The position numbers were made by a program, and so were the translations under genes. Below the pieces are notes generated by a model, which made no database searches, was not told the origin of the DNA, and worked only from the letters and a program-made list of their open reading frames with translations. A DNA stretch of 64,000 nucleotides, from assembly GCF_026239735.1 (NCBI RefSeq), contig NZ_JAPIVT010000002.1, forward strand, positions 62,001-126,000, in the 5' to 3' direction. Below are positions 27,028 through 36,693 of this stretch, piece after piece (within the stretch, counting starts at the first letter, position 1; each line of letters begins with the position of its first letter). This stretch comes from Pedobacter sp. MC2016-05. GTDB lineage: Bacteria > Bacteroidota > Bacteroidia > Sphingobacteriales > Sphingobacteriaceae.

Positions 27028-29373
27028 TTTTGCTGTTTTATATGCTTGAAAGCTCACCGTAATTAAAGCCATTAATAGTGTTGCTATTGCTGCCAAGGGA
27101 ATAATCCACCAGGAAATCTCGGTATGGAATTCGAAATTCTTGAGCCATCTATTCATCGCCAGGTAACTTATTGGAACCGCAACAATAATGGCGACCACAA
27201 TCATTTTGATGAATGAAAGAGAAAGCAATTGCATCAGATTAGCAACCGATGCGCCAAGCACTTTGCGTACGCCAAATTCTTTAGTACGTTGCTCGGCACT
27301 GTAGGCAACCAAACCGAATAAACCCAGGCAGGATACGAAAATCGCTAGTCCGCCGAACAGGTTGGAAAGAATACCTAAGGTTTTTTCTGACTTATATTTC
27401 TCCTGGTATAATGAATTTATAAAAGTAATCTCTGTTGGATAAGCAGGATTGAAAGCCTTCGTAATTCTACTGATGGTTTCGATGTTGCTTTGCAAATTAT
27501 TGGCGCTATTTAAGCGAATCGTGATGGTGCCTGTTTGCGCAGGATTTAAGAAAACCACCTGTGGATTATTGGATTTGTATGGCGAATCCCAAACGTAATC
27601 GTCAAATACTCCGATGATATAAGCATTAGTGCCATAAAGATTTACCCTTTTGCCAATAGGATTTTTATAGCCAAACACTTTTACGGCCGAGGCACTTACC
27701 AGTAACGCACCGGTATCTGAGGCGAAGTTTTTAGAAAAATCTCTTCCCTCTAATAATTTAATTCCGTTGGTTTTGGTAAAATCGTAAGAGGTGGCTACCT
27801 GGTTAAACATCACCGTATTTTCGGGCTTTGTCATCCCATCCCATTTAATATCCATAAAATTCCGACCGCGGTGAGAAAGGCTAACGGATGATTGATACAT
27901 CGATGTTACTGCACCAGACTTCAGCATTTCAGTTTTGAACAGTTCAAATTTACCTTTCAACTCACCATCCTGAGGAATTTCTACCAAGGCATTTACATCA
28001 AAGCCAACCGGCTTATTTTTGACGTATTGGATTTGGCGATAAATAACCAAAGTGGCAATAATCAATATAATGGCAAAACAAAACTGGCCTACCACCAATA
28101 CTTGCCTTAAACTTATCGTTAGAAATCCTCTGGCCTTGACTTTCCTTTTTAGCGTTTGGATTGGATTAAAAGAAGATAGGTAGAACGCAGGATAACTGCC
28201 GGCAATTAAACCAGTTGCAATTACAATTGTCATTATACCTACCCAACTTGCGGTATTGAAATACGAAATTCCAAGATTTATATTGAGTAACTGATTAAAT
28301 GCAGGCAGACAAAGTTCTATCAAAGCAATTGAAACTACTACAGCAACCAATGTGAGCACCATTGATTCGGTTAAAAACTGGAGAATTAACGAGGTACGAT
28401 TCGCCCCAATGGTTTTCTTAATTCCAACTTCTTTAGCTCTTTTCTCTGATTTGGCAGTTGCCATGTTCATAAAATTGATACAGGCAATAAGCAATATCCC
28501 AAATGCTAACCCCATGAAAAGCCAGATTTGCTCAATATCTCCTCCAACTGGTTTCCCGTTTTCAAATGTACCAAACAAGTGAAGTTTACTGGCTTGGTAT
28601 AAAAAGTTTGGTTGCGATTGCTCTGTTTGTTCGGCGCTTTTTTTGACCAATTCGTCTACTTTACGATTTACCATATCAATATTGGCATCAGCGTTTAGGG
28701 TAACCATCGTTACGAAACTGTAATTTGTCCAGTTTAAATCTTTGGCGCTCTCATCAACGATTTCGTAAAACGACCAGGGCATTAAAAAATCGAACCTGTT
28801 CGAACTATTTTCTGGCAAATCTTTAATTACTCCGGTAATTGTTAAGTTTTCTTTGTCTTGAAAACGAACCGATTTATTCAGAACATCATTGGTTCCGAAG
28901 AGCGTTTTTGCCGTACTTTCTGTTAAAATTACTGAAAGTGGATTATTTAGCGCAGTTTTAGCATCCCCGTAAATAAACTCATAATCGTACATTTTGAGAA
29001 TATCGGGCTCAGCAAATTTTGAATCTTTTTTATAACTATTTTGTCCATTTGCTATCAGGCTTTTTTTGCCATAGTCCATCCGTGCAACGTATTTCGCTTC
29101 GGGAAGTTTATCCTTCAACAGCGGACCTAACGCAGTGGTTGAACCATAAAAAGTACCACCAATTTTCCCACCTTCACCCGGAACATTGGTCATCGCTATA
29201 TAAACATTTTGCCAGTTTTTGGCTTGCTTATCAAAGTTCCATTCGTATGATACATAGAGCAACAACATTAAACAAGCTGCAAGGCCAATAGCCAAACCGA
29301 TTACATTAATGAAAGATGAAATTTTATTCTTCCAAAGGTTTCGCAAAGCGATTTTTAAATTTAATCTGAACAT
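26995..29373 (-). CDS. ABC transporter permease, double FtsX/MacB_PCD type (permease 3 of 7)
   Basis: 792 residues; coupling motifs RAKEVGIKKTIGAN and TKEFGVRKVLGAS. It is the most isolated of the seven: the last core reads AVPISYLAMNRWLKNFEFHTEIS, the FEFHTEIS replacing the FAYRI or FEYRI of all others. The first periplasmic domain starts with PGEGGKIGGTFYGSTTALGP. Both flanking spacers are 75 bp and nearly identical to each other. It is otherwise of normal topology and ends NPVDALKYE. Confidence 0.9.
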   Translation of the reverse strand: MFRLNLKIALRNLWKNKISSFINVIGLAIGLAACLMLLLYVSYEWNFDKQAKNWQNVYIAMTNVPGEGGKIGGTFYGSTTALGPLLKDKLPEAKYVARMDYGKKSLIANGQNSYKKDSKFAEPDILKMYDYEFIYGDAKTALNNPLSVILTESTAKTLFGTNDVLNKSVRFQDKENLTITGVIKDLPENSSNRFDFLMPWSFYEIVDESAKDLNWTNYSFVTMVTLNADANIDMVNRKVDELVKKSAEQTEQSQPNFLYQASKLHLFGTFENGKPVGGDIEQIWLFMGLAFGILLIACINFMNMATAKSEKRAKEVGIKKTIGANRTSLILQFLTESMVLTLVAVVVSIALIELCLPAFNQLLNINLGISYFNTASWVGIMTIVIATGLIAGSYPAFYLSSFNPIQTLKRKVKARGFLTISLRQVLVVGQFCFAIILIIATLVIYRQIQYVKNKPVGFDVNALVEIPQDGELKGKFELFKTEMLKSGAVTSMYQSSVSLSHRGRNFMDIKWDGMTKPENTVMFNQVATSYDFTKTNGIKLLEGRDFSKNFASDTGALLVSASAVKVFGYKNPIGKRVNLYGTNAYIIGVFDDYVWDSPYKSNNPQVVFLNPAQTGTITIRLNSANNLQSNIETISRITKAFNPAYPTEITFINSLYQEKYKSEKTLGILSNLFGGLAIFVSCLGLFGLVAYSAEQRTKEFGVRKVLGASVANLMQLLSLSFIKMIVVAIIVAVPISYLAMNRWLKNFEFHTEISWWIIPLAAIATLLMALITVSFQAYKTAKANPVDALKYE

Positions 29374-29378
29374 ATTTG

Positions 29379-29482
29379 GGTTATGGGTTATGTGTTACCT
29401 GTTGCGAGCCCAGACTTATAACTGGTAACCCGCAACTGTTAACTCGATTTTATTCGTATTTCAAAGCATCAACAGGATTAGC
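29379..29482. repeat. Spacer direct repeat, copy 2 (permease 3/2 junction)
   Basis: Partner of 26924-27027, 100/104 identical. It contains the entire 75-bp spacer and the 3' end of permease 2. A shorter relative of the central part (TTGTAACTGGTAACCCATAA) occurs at ~34524 before the first ATPase. Confidence 0.8.
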
Positions 29483-31834
29483 CTTTACCGCTTTTTTAGC
29501 CTGAATGCTTACGGTAACTACCGTTAACAAAATGGTGATGGCAGCACTTAGCAAAAACGGCAGTATCGGTAAATCAATTCGGTAGGCAAAGGTTTCCAGC
29601 CATTTTTTAGTCAGGATATAAGCCACCGGCCAGGAAATTAAATTGGCTAAGAGCACCATGATAAAAAAAGAACTGTTAATCAACTTGAAAATCTGAACAT
29701 CGCTTGCCCCTAAAATTTTTCGCACAGCGATTTCTTTGATTCTGCCGTTAGTGATGTATTTTGCAAAGGCAAACAAACCTAAAACGGCAATAAAGATGGT
29801 GAGCAAAGCCGCTGCAAAAAACACCGATTGCAGTTGCTCTTGCTTTTTAAATAGTTTGCCATAAAGCTCATCTAAAAATTCGTACCTGAAATCTTCACCA
29901 TCTAGCGGATTAATCTGCGGCCATTGCGCCTTCAAAGCAGCCAGCGCATCGGTCATTTTATTTTCCTCTATCTTCAGAAGGATTTGTGTTTTGTAACTTC
30001 CACAGGGGTCCTTAATCGTATATATTGTAGGCTGTACCGTACTTTCGAAACCCTGGGTTTTAAAATCTTTAATTACGCCTACAATTTTATAATCGATATT
30101 ACAGCCTTTGATGATCTGGCCAACAGGGTTTTTAATACCATATTTTGCCACTGCGCTTTCGTTAATGATGGCAGAGTTGACAGTATCTGTTACAAAGGCA
30201 TTTGAGAAAAAGCGGCCTTCTTTTAATTTTATATTCAGGGTTTCAAAATAGTCAAAATCTACGTTTACGAAATCGATGTTCGCCTTGGTCGCTTGATAGG
30301 CATAACTATTTATTCCATTCTGGCCGCCAGGGATGAAACTTGCAACCGTAGCAGATTTTACTCCTGGAATCCGCATTAACCTATCTCTTACTGGATTAAA
30401 ACTGACAGAACCAAACTTGACTGGATTGTTAAAGAGCGTTAAGTTTTTGACATAAACAACCTGATTGGCATTAAATCCAACATCCTGCGTTCGCATGTAT
30501 TTCAATTGTGAATTGATAGTTAATAAGCCGATAATCAAAATTACAGCAATACTAAATTGGAAGATCAGCAATCCGTTTCGCAACCAAGAGCTTTGTTTGC
30601 TGGCAGCAAAATTTCCCTTCAATACTAAAGCTGGTTTAAAGCCAGATAAAACCATAGAAGGATACGTGCCTGCAATCAGTGTGATGATGACTAAAATTAG
30701 TGGAAGCTCCCAAATTAATCCATTATCAATTTGCAAAACGGATAGATTAACCTGAAATAGATTATTAAATTCAGGTAACACTAATTCTGCTAAAATTAAA
30801 GCCAGTACGGTAGCGATAAAGCACTGGATAAATATTTCGGTAAGAAATTGTATGGTAAGCTGCGAACGGTAGGCACCCATTACTTTTTTAAGGCCAACTT
30901 CTTTGGCTCGCTTACTGGCCTGGGCAATACTCAGGTTGGTGAAATTGATACACGCAATCACAAGAATTAAAAATCCGAGTATGGAAAGCGCCATCAAGGT
31001 TTTGTAAGGCAGATCGTTTCCCGCTTTAGGGCGCAGGTGTAAGTTTGCCAGTGGATCTAAAAATATAGAGATGGTTTTTAATTCAGCTAACTCCTTTTTG
31101 GCATTAACTTTCAATAATTCGTATCGATATAACTCACTTATTTTTCTTTCAAGGTTTGCAACATCAACATGAGGTTTTAACTTCAGATAGATTGAATAGT
31201 CATTCATATCATAGTTATCATGCTCACCCAGTTCGGCTGCCAAAGAAACCCCATCAAAGTTAAAGTTAGAATGTTTTTTCCCGTCAATAGTGCCTGCTAT
31301 AGTTCCCGTTATCCCCGAGTTGCTCGCTCCATAACCAACCATCTCGGGCTTATTATCTTTTTTACCAGGAAAAAGTGTTTTCATGCTTTCTTTACTCAGA
31401 TAATTGAGTCTTTCTATATCTCCTGATGGTTTGGTCAGACCATTTTCTGGCACAATGTTTAGCATTTTCGCTGCATTATAGTCTACAGCCAGTATATTTT
31501 TGGTAAAAAGTGTGTTCTTTCCATTTTTGATAGTCAGTTCAAAAGAGCCTTCCTTTATTAAACCAACCGATTCTACTTCCGGATAAGTTTGTTTAATGGC
31601 TTTTGCAAATGGAGCCGCGATGTAATTCGTTTTAAACTCGGGATACGTTACCCCTACCACATAAATATTCTTATAGTTAGGATTTGATTTGTCGAAACTG
31701 GTTTCATAAGTAAAATACATGGCCACCAAAATAAACGCAGCCAAAGCAATAGCTAAACCACCAACGTTAATTGCTGTGATAGACTTGTTTCTCCACAGGT
31801 TTCGCAATGCGATTTTTAGGTTGAGTTTGAACAT
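29450..31834 (-). CDS. ABC transporter permease, double FtsX/MacB_PCD type (permease 2 of 7)
   Basis: 794 residues; coupling motifs RAKEVGLKKVMGA and IKEIAVRKILGAS. TM1 reads LAIALAAFILVAMYFTYE rather than the LAIGLAS of most members. The C-terminal core SWPVAYILTKKWLETFAYRIDLP pairs it with permease 7. The first periplasmic domain (YVVGVTYPEFKTNYIAAPFAK) resembles no other in the array. Its upstream spacer to permease 1 is filled by a 137-bp palindromic element. Confidence 0.9.
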   Translation of the reverse strand: MFKLNLKIALRNLWRNKSITAINVGGLAIALAAFILVAMYFTYETSFDKSNPNYKNIYVVGVTYPEFKTNYIAAPFAKAIKQTYPEVESVGLIKEGSFELTIKNGKNTLFTKNILAVDYNAAKMLNIVPENGLTKPSGDIERLNYLSKESMKTLFPGKKDNKPEMVGYGASNSGITGTIAGTIDGKKHSNFNFDGVSLAAELGEHDNYDMNDYSIYLKLKPHVDVANLERKISELYRYELLKVNAKKELAELKTISIFLDPLANLHLRPKAGNDLPYKTLMALSILGFLILVIACINFTNLSIAQASKRAKEVGLKKVMGAYRSQLTIQFLTEIFIQCFIATVLALILAELVLPEFNNLFQVNLSVLQIDNGLIWELPLILVIITLIAGTYPSMVLSGFKPALVLKGNFAASKQSSWLRNGLLIFQFSIAVILIIGLLTINSQLKYMRTQDVGFNANQVVYVKNLTLFNNPVKFGSVSFNPVRDRLMRIPGVKSATVASFIPGGQNGINSYAYQATKANIDFVNVDFDYFETLNIKLKEGRFFSNAFVTDTVNSAIINESAVAKYGIKNPVGQIIKGCNIDYKIVGVIKDFKTQGFESTVQPTIYTIKDPCGSYKTQILLKIEENKMTDALAALKAQWPQINPLDGEDFRYEFLDELYGKLFKKQEQLQSVFFAAALLTIFIAVLGLFAFAKYITNGRIKEIAVRKILGASDVQIFKLINSSFFIMVLLANLISWPVAYILTKKWLETFAYRIDLPILPFLLSAAITILLTVVTVSIQAKKAVKANPVDALKYE

Positions 31835-31836
31835 AA

Positions 31837-31973
31837 AGCCCCTCCTAAATCCTCCCCGGAAGGGAGGACTTTTGTTTGTGGTTAAAAAATTTTATTTCTA
31901 CTAACATTATTTGTTCGGTTCAAACGGTATAAAACTTTGCAACTCCTCCCCTCCGGGGAGGTTGGGAGGGGCT
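31837..31973. repeat. Palindromic intergenic element between permeases 1 and 2
   Basis: Terminal arms AGCCCCTCC (31837-31845) and GGAGGGGCT (31965-31973) bracket inner arms CCTCCCCGGAAGGGAGG and CTCCCCTCCGGGGAGG. The element fills the spacer exactly, from 3 bp before permease 2's start to 2 bp after permease 1's stop. Its C/G richness contrasts with the surrounding AT-rich DNA. Confidence 0.75.
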
Positions 31974-31975
31974 AA

Positions 31976-34345
31976 TTATTCATATTTAAGTGCATCGACA
32001 GGGTTAGCTTTTGCTACTTTTACCGATTGGATGCTTACTGTTAAAATGGCTATCAAAACAGACAATCCAATTGCAATCACAAACGGTATTGCTGAAATTG
32101 CAATTCTATATTCAAAAGCAGACAGCCACTTGTTAATAATAATGTACGCTAACGGAAAGGCTATTAAGTTCGCTATCGCCACTAGTTTTATAAAGTCTTT
32201 ATTTAAAAGCGTAAGGATATTTGTAGTGCTGGCGCCCAGCACTTTACGAATGCTGATTTCCTTTTTGCGTTGCTCGGCCATGAAAAGAGCTAATCCTAAT
32301 AGGCCTAAGCAAGAAATGAAAATAGCAAAACCTCCGAACCAGTTTGAAAGTGTGCCCAGTAATTTTTCATCTTGAAATTTAACCTCGAAAGATTCATCTA
32401 CAAATCTTCGTTTTACCGGATAATCGGGTTCAATTTGCTTAATTAAGCCATCAATGGTTTCTAACGAAGAACTGATATTTTGGTTAGGATTTAAACGAGC
32501 AAGGATCACCTGAACATCATCCATATAACTTGGATAAAAAATCATAGGTGCTACTTTTTGATAAGCGCTTTCAACCACAAAATCTTTCACCACACCAACA
32601 TTTGTTTTTTCTACATCCCAAAATCTGATTTTAGCTCCAATAGGATTTTTTAGATTCATCATTTTAACGGCAGCCTCGTTAAGCATGATGTTGTTGCTAT
32701 CTCTTTTCGATTCTGTTTCTACTGCTCTTCCGGCAACTAATTCCGTGCCTATGGTTGTAATAAAGTCACTGCCAATTCCTCGGTTATTAAACAAGATAGA
32801 TTCTCCAGCTGTTTTGCCTTGCCAATGAACATCTGTTGTATTATTACCACTTTCAGTAATGTCTTTACTAAAAAAGGTTACTCCTGTTGCCGCACCAGAC
32901 TTTAACATTTGGGTTTTAAGCAGTTCCAACTTGCTTCGGTTGCCCATTTTACCTTGAACCGCAATTTGGACAAGGTTTGATTTATCGTAACCTATTGGCT
33001 TATTTTTAACGTAGCTTAATTGCTGATAGATAACTGAAGTACAAACGATTAAACAAGCAGCGAATATAAATTGAACAACTACTAAAACTTTTCGGATAGA
33101 AACAGAGGAATCAGATTTAATTTTTAATCCTTTCAACACTTTTATCGGCTCAAAAGATGATAAATACAAAGCTGGGTAACTCCCCGCCATGAATCCCGTT
33201 AAAATCATTAAACCAAATAATGTACCCCAAAAAGTGAAGCTATTGTAATCGATTTCCAGGCTTGTATTCAACAGATTATTGAAATATGGCAAACTGACCT
33301 CTACTAAAATGAAAGCCAAAACACCTGCTAATACCGTTACAAAGACCGACTCTAGCAAGAATTGACCGATCAAAGATTTTCTCGTAGAACCGATAGCTTT
33401 ACGAATTCCAACTTCTTTCGCTCTCCGCTCAGAACGGGCGGTAGATAAATTCATGAAGTTTACACAAGCAATCAAAAGAATACAAAAAGCCAATAATAAG
33501 AAAATCTTAAGTTGCTCAATTTTACCTCCGACCGATTTTCCATTTTGAAAATCATCGTACAAATGCCATTTGATTAGTGGAAATAAGAGTGCCTCGGCAG
33601 TGTTACCCTGCTGATTGCGTTTGTAAATGCCTTTCATATCAGCATTTGCATCAGCCAGAAACTTATTGTTGTTAAGCTGAACAACGGTCAAACACATGTT
33701 GTTCCCCCAGTTAGGTTGACGTGCCCAGGGTTCTCGCTTTAAAAAAAGTGCCCAGGGAGCCAAGCACTCATAGGTGATGCTGCTATTTGCAGGTACGTCT
33801 TCAATTACAGCTTCAACCTTCAGCACATCCTGATTTTCAAGCTTAACGGTTCTATTAATCGGATCTTCGTTTCCGAAAAGTTTTTTTGCCAGAGATTCCG
33901 TTAACATGATTGTATTAGCATCTTTGAGCGCCCGTTCCGCATTTCCTTTAATAAATTTTAAATCGAAGATTTTTAAAAAATTTTGATCTGCAAAGTTCAG
34001 CTTTGCACTGATTTTCTTATCTCCCACCGAAAGTAATTTCGGATTTGGGTAACTGGAATGTGAGGTATATTTCACGCCAGGGATTTTTGCTGCAACCTCA
34101 TCGGCCATAACATTTGGAGTCCATGCAAAACTAAAAATCTTCCCGTTCGCAGGTGCATTCTGATAGATTACGTAAGTCTTATCTGCATTGGCGTAGTGTT
34201 TGTCATAGCTCCACTCATACGCGACATATAAAAGCAAAATCATACAACTGGCTAATCCAATGGCCAATCCACCAACATTTATAACGGTGAATCCTTTATT
34301 TTTCCAAAGGTTTCGCAATGCGATTTTTAAGTTTATTTTGAACAT
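31976..34345 (-). CDS. ABC transporter permease, double FtsX/MacB_PCD type (permease 1 of 7)
   Basis: 789 residues, first permease after the canonical ATPase. N-terminal MFKINLKIALRNLWKNKG, TM1 ~21-44, first periplasmic domain ~50-275, TMs ~283-303, ~340-360, ~380-400 with RAKEVGIRKAIGS between the first two, TM ~430-450, second periplasmic domain ~455-660, TMs ~672-692, ~725-745, ~758-780 with KKEISIRKVLGAS, ending NPVDALKYE. Close paralogue of permease 4. It is the best candidate for the original partner of the ATPase at 34555. A 208-bp spacer with a hairpin separates it from that ATPase. Confidence 0.9.
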   Translation of the reverse strand: MFKINLKIALRNLWKNKGFTVINVGGLAIGLASCMILLLYVAYEWSYDKHYANADKTYVIYQNAPANGKIFSFAWTPNVMADEVAAKIPGVKYTSHSSYPNPKLLSVGDKKISAKLNFADQNFLKIFDLKFIKGNAERALKDANTIMLTESLAKKLFGNEDPINRTVKLENQDVLKVEAVIEDVPANSSITYECLAPWALFLKREPWARQPNWGNNMCLTVVQLNNNKFLADANADMKGIYKRNQQGNTAEALLFPLIKWHLYDDFQNGKSVGGKIEQLKIFLLLAFCILLIACVNFMNLSTARSERRAKEVGIRKAIGSTRKSLIGQFLLESVFVTVLAGVLAFILVEVSLPYFNNLLNTSLEIDYNSFTFWGTLFGLMILTGFMAGSYPALYLSSFEPIKVLKGLKIKSDSSVSIRKVLVVVQFIFAACLIVCTSVIYQQLSYVKNKPIGYDKSNLVQIAVQGKMGNRSKLELLKTQMLKSGAATGVTFFSKDITESGNNTTDVHWQGKTAGESILFNNRGIGSDFITTIGTELVAGRAVETESKRDSNNIMLNEAAVKMMNLKNPIGAKIRFWDVEKTNVGVVKDFVVESAYQKVAPMIFYPSYMDDVQVILARLNPNQNISSSLETIDGLIKQIEPDYPVKRRFVDESFEVKFQDEKLLGTLSNWFGGFAIFISCLGLLGLALFMAEQRKKEISIRKVLGASTTNILTLLNKDFIKLVAIANLIAFPLAYIIINKWLSAFEYRIAISAIPFVIAIGLSVLIAILTVSIQSVKVAKANPVDALKYE

Positions 34346-34431
34346 TTTTTGAGTTTTACATCGTTAGTTTAAATTATAAGTACAGTACGTAGAACTTACC
34401 ACGTTTGACTTTTAACCTTTAAGCGCCTTAC

Positions 34432-34459
34432 CCGAATCTTCCCATCCAGGAAGATTCGG
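34432..34459. other. 11-bp perfect stem-loop between ATPase 1 and permease 1
   Basis: CCGAATCTTCC / CATCCA / GGAAGATTCGG. There is no T-run on either side, so it is not a standard terminator. It lies in the 208-bp spacer and could reduce read-through or protect the upstream mRNA, tuning the ratio of ATPase and adaptor to permeases (inference). Confidence 0.6.
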
Positions 34460-34554
34460 CTGGCCTATCATTAAACTAAAACTATTTTTAATTAATGGAG
34501 AGATTTGAGTATGAGTTCAGCCTTGTAACTGGTAACCCATAACTTTTAACTCAT

Positions 34555-35253
34555 CTATATCAACTCCTCGTTTCGGCTTTTATTTATCTTTTCAGAAATC
34601 ACATGGCCATCTTTCAAGTTGATGATTCTGTTTGAAAAACTAGCATCGTGACTCGAGTGCGTTACCATTACGATCGTAGTGCCGGTTTCGTTCAATTCAC
34701 AAAGCAACTCCATCACTTCATTACCATGAGAACTATCCAGGTTACCTGTAGGCTCATCGGCTAAAACCAACTTCGGTTTGGTTACCAATGCCCTTGCTAC
34801 CGCAACACGCTGCTGCTGACCACCCGAAAGCTGTTGTGGAAAGTGTCCGCTACGGTTTACGATATTCATTCTTTCGATGATTTCGTTAACCAACTTTTTA
34901 CGTTCTCCGGTAGCTACTTTATTATAAATGAGTGGTAATTCGATGTTTTCGAAAACCGTTAATTCATCTATTAAATTGAAATTCTGGAAGACGAATCCCA
35001 TGTTTCTTTTACGAAAATTAGAACGCTCCCTATCATTTAAAGTCAAAAGTTCGGTATCGATGAACTTATAACTTCCGCTTTCTGGCTTATCCAATAAACC
35101 CATTACGTTCAACAGTGTCGATTTTCCGCAGCCAGATGGTCCCATAATCGAAACGAATTCGCCTGCTTTTACGTGAAGATTAATTCCGTTTAAAGCTGTA
35201 GTCTCTACTTCTTCAGTTTTATAAACTTTTTCTAAGTTTTCTATTTTTATCAT
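34555..35253 (-). CDS. ABC transporter ATP-binding protein (LolD/MacB type), first ATPase of the array
   Basis: 232 residues with canonical motifs: Walker A GPSGCGKSTLL (~39-49), Q-loop FVFQNFNLIDELTV, signature LSGGQQQRVAVARAL, Walker B LVLADEPTGNLDSS, H-loop VTHSS. The family energises MacB, LolCDE and similar FtsX-fold permeases, which work by mechanotransmission across the membrane. It lies 87 bp downstream of the adaptor gene and upstream of seven permeases, so it is presumably the general motor of the system. Confidence 0.93.
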   Translation of the reverse strand: MIKIENLEKVYKTEEVETTALNGINLHVKAGEFVSIMGPSGCGKSTLLNVMGLLDKPESGSYKFIDTELLTLNDRERSNFRKRNMGFVFQNFNLIDELTVFENIELPLIYNKVATGERKKLVNEIIERMNIVNRSGHFPQQLSGGQQQRVAVARALVTKPKLVLADEPTGNLDSSHGNEVMELLCELNETGTTIVMVTHSSHDASFSNRIINLKDGHVISEKINKSRNEELI

Positions 35254-35340
35254 AGCTTGTTAGTATCAAGTATTTAGTATCAAGATGTGAGGCTATTGTA
35301 GATTGGTTAAATATCCTATGAGCATCTTATTTTTTAAATC

Positions 35341-36585
35341 TTAGTTATTGATCTCCACTTGATCGTATTGGTTAAACTGATCGTAAGATGAGGTGATCAC
35401 TTCATCGCCTTTTTGTAAACCATCCAAAATTTCGTAGTACAGATAATTTTTTCTGCCGATTTTTACATTTCTCTTCGTCGCTTTACCATTGTGTACCACA
35501 AACACCCACGAACCACCTGTACTTTGAAAAAACTGACCTTGAGCCAATAGTAAAGATTTGCTGTTATCAGACAACGTTAACTTCGTTTGAAGCGATAAAC
35601 CACGACGCAAACCTTCCGGTGCAGCACCCTTGAAAACCAATTCTACCTGAAACTGCCCGGCTGTAACCTCTGGAATTACTTTACTCACAGTTAAATTATA
35701 TGTTTTTCCGTTAAATTCGCAGGTAGAAGTCTGCCCCTCCTTTACGCGGTTGATATAATATTCATCAACACCAGCTTGCAATTTATAACCTTGCAAAACA
35801 TCAATTTTCCCAATCATTTCATTCGAGTTATATGATTTTCCGATAACAGGATCGTAAGATGATAATTTACCTGATACAGGCGCCTTGATCGTCATATTTT
35901 CTATATTTTTCCGAATCATTTCCAAACTTTCGTTCATCTGCCCCATCGAGTGGTCAATTTGCGAAAGCTGCATTCTTCTGCTTTGATTTTCTTGCTTTAC
36001 CGCCTGGCGTACAATCTTAAGTTTTCCCTGATAGTATTCGTAGTCTTGACTAGACTTGTTAAACTCCTGAAGTGTAATCACTTTTTTAGCAAACAACGAA
36101 CTATCCAAGCGATACTGACGAGCGGCAGTTCTTAAACTATTTTCAACATCCAAAACATCCTGATTTAAAACCCTTTGATTTTGCTCCAAATCTAATCTCG
36201 ATTTTCTCAATTGATTAATTTGTTCAGTGGCAGCGGTTTGGCTCGAAGTATAACTCAACATGGCATTGGAATTCGAAATCCTCAATAAAGGTGTTCCTTT
36301 AACCACAGAAGCACCATTTTCAGTAAAAATTTCGGCAACTGTTCCACCCTCCGATGAACTTACAATTACCGAAGTTAACGGGACGACACTTGCATTTAAT
36401 AACACTACATCTTCAAAATCACCGTACTCTACTTTGCTAATCGTTAGTTTTTCCGCATCTGCACTGTAGGTTTTCTTTAAAGATAAAGTATAGCCATAAA
36501 TTACAACTGCTACGAAAACAAGTGCCCCACCGATAATAATCAGGGTTTTAGTGCTAAATCTTTTCTTTTCGATTTTTTTGTCCAT
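35341..36585 (-). CDS. Periplasmic adaptor (MacA/HlyD-like membrane fusion protein)
   Basis: 414 residues. It has an N-terminal membrane anchor (~12-32, TLIIIGGALVFVAVVIYGY), a split lipoyl-like domain (GTVAEIFTENGASVVKGTPLL and TIKAPVSGKLSSYDPVIGKS), a long coiled-coil hairpin between them (~115-225, very rich in Gln, Leu and Arg), then beta-barrel and C-terminal domains with RRGLSLQTKLTLS and GLQKGDEVITSS. In tripartite pumps such proteins connect the inner-membrane transporter to a TolC-like channel; no TolC gene is present in this operon. It is the first gene after the sigma-54 promoter, start codon ~30 bp below the -12 element. Confidence 0.9.
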   Translation of the reverse strand: MDKKIEKKRFSTKTLIIIGGALVFVAVVIYGYTLSLKKTYSADAEKLTISKVEYGDFEDVVLLNASVVPLTSVIVSSSEGGTVAEIFTENGASVVKGTPLLRISNSNAMLSYTSSQTAATEQINQLRKSRLDLEQNQRVLNQDVLDVENSLRTAARQYRLDSSLFAKKVITLQEFNKSSQDYEYYQGKLKIVRQAVKQENQSRRMQLSQIDHSMGQMNESLEMIRKNIENMTIKAPVSGKLSSYDPVIGKSYNSNEMIGKIDVLQGYKLQAGVDEYYINRVKEGQTSTCEFNGKTYNLTVSKVIPEVTAGQFQVELVFKGAAPEGLRRGLSLQTKLTLSDNSKSLLLAQGQFFQSTGGSWVFVVHNGKATKRNVKIGRKNYLYYEILDGLQKGDEVITSSYDQFNQYDQVEINN

Positions 36586-36614
36586 TGTTCGGTTGTATGT
36601 GTGATTTCAGTTAC

Positions 36615-36630
36615 GCCAAGCTTGTGCCAA
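36615..36630 (-). promoter_or_regulatory. Sigma-54 (-24/-12) promoter of the adaptor-ABC array
   Basis: Minus strand TTGGCACAAGCTTGGC: the invariant GG-N10-GC is present, with TGGCAC perfect at -24 and TGGC in place of TTGC at -12. The predicted start of transcription is near 36603 and the adaptor ATG is at 36585, in the right orientation. An NtrC-type activator gene lies directly on the other side of the gap. Confidence 0.75.
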
Positions 36631-36693
36631 ACGTAATTAAGCAACATAAATAATTAAAAATCAATTACTTAAAGATTAATTAACATTTTAGAT

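Noticed and set aside
31911..32375. 154-residue ORF on the plus strand
   Set aside because: Antisense to the 3' end of permease 1, composed from the reverse of conserved FtsX codons; similar antisense frames appear at the same place opposite permeases 4 and 6.
34432..34459. Rho-independent terminator between ATPase 1 and permease 1
   Set aside because: The stem is perfect but no T-run follows on either strand; kept only as a stem-loop.
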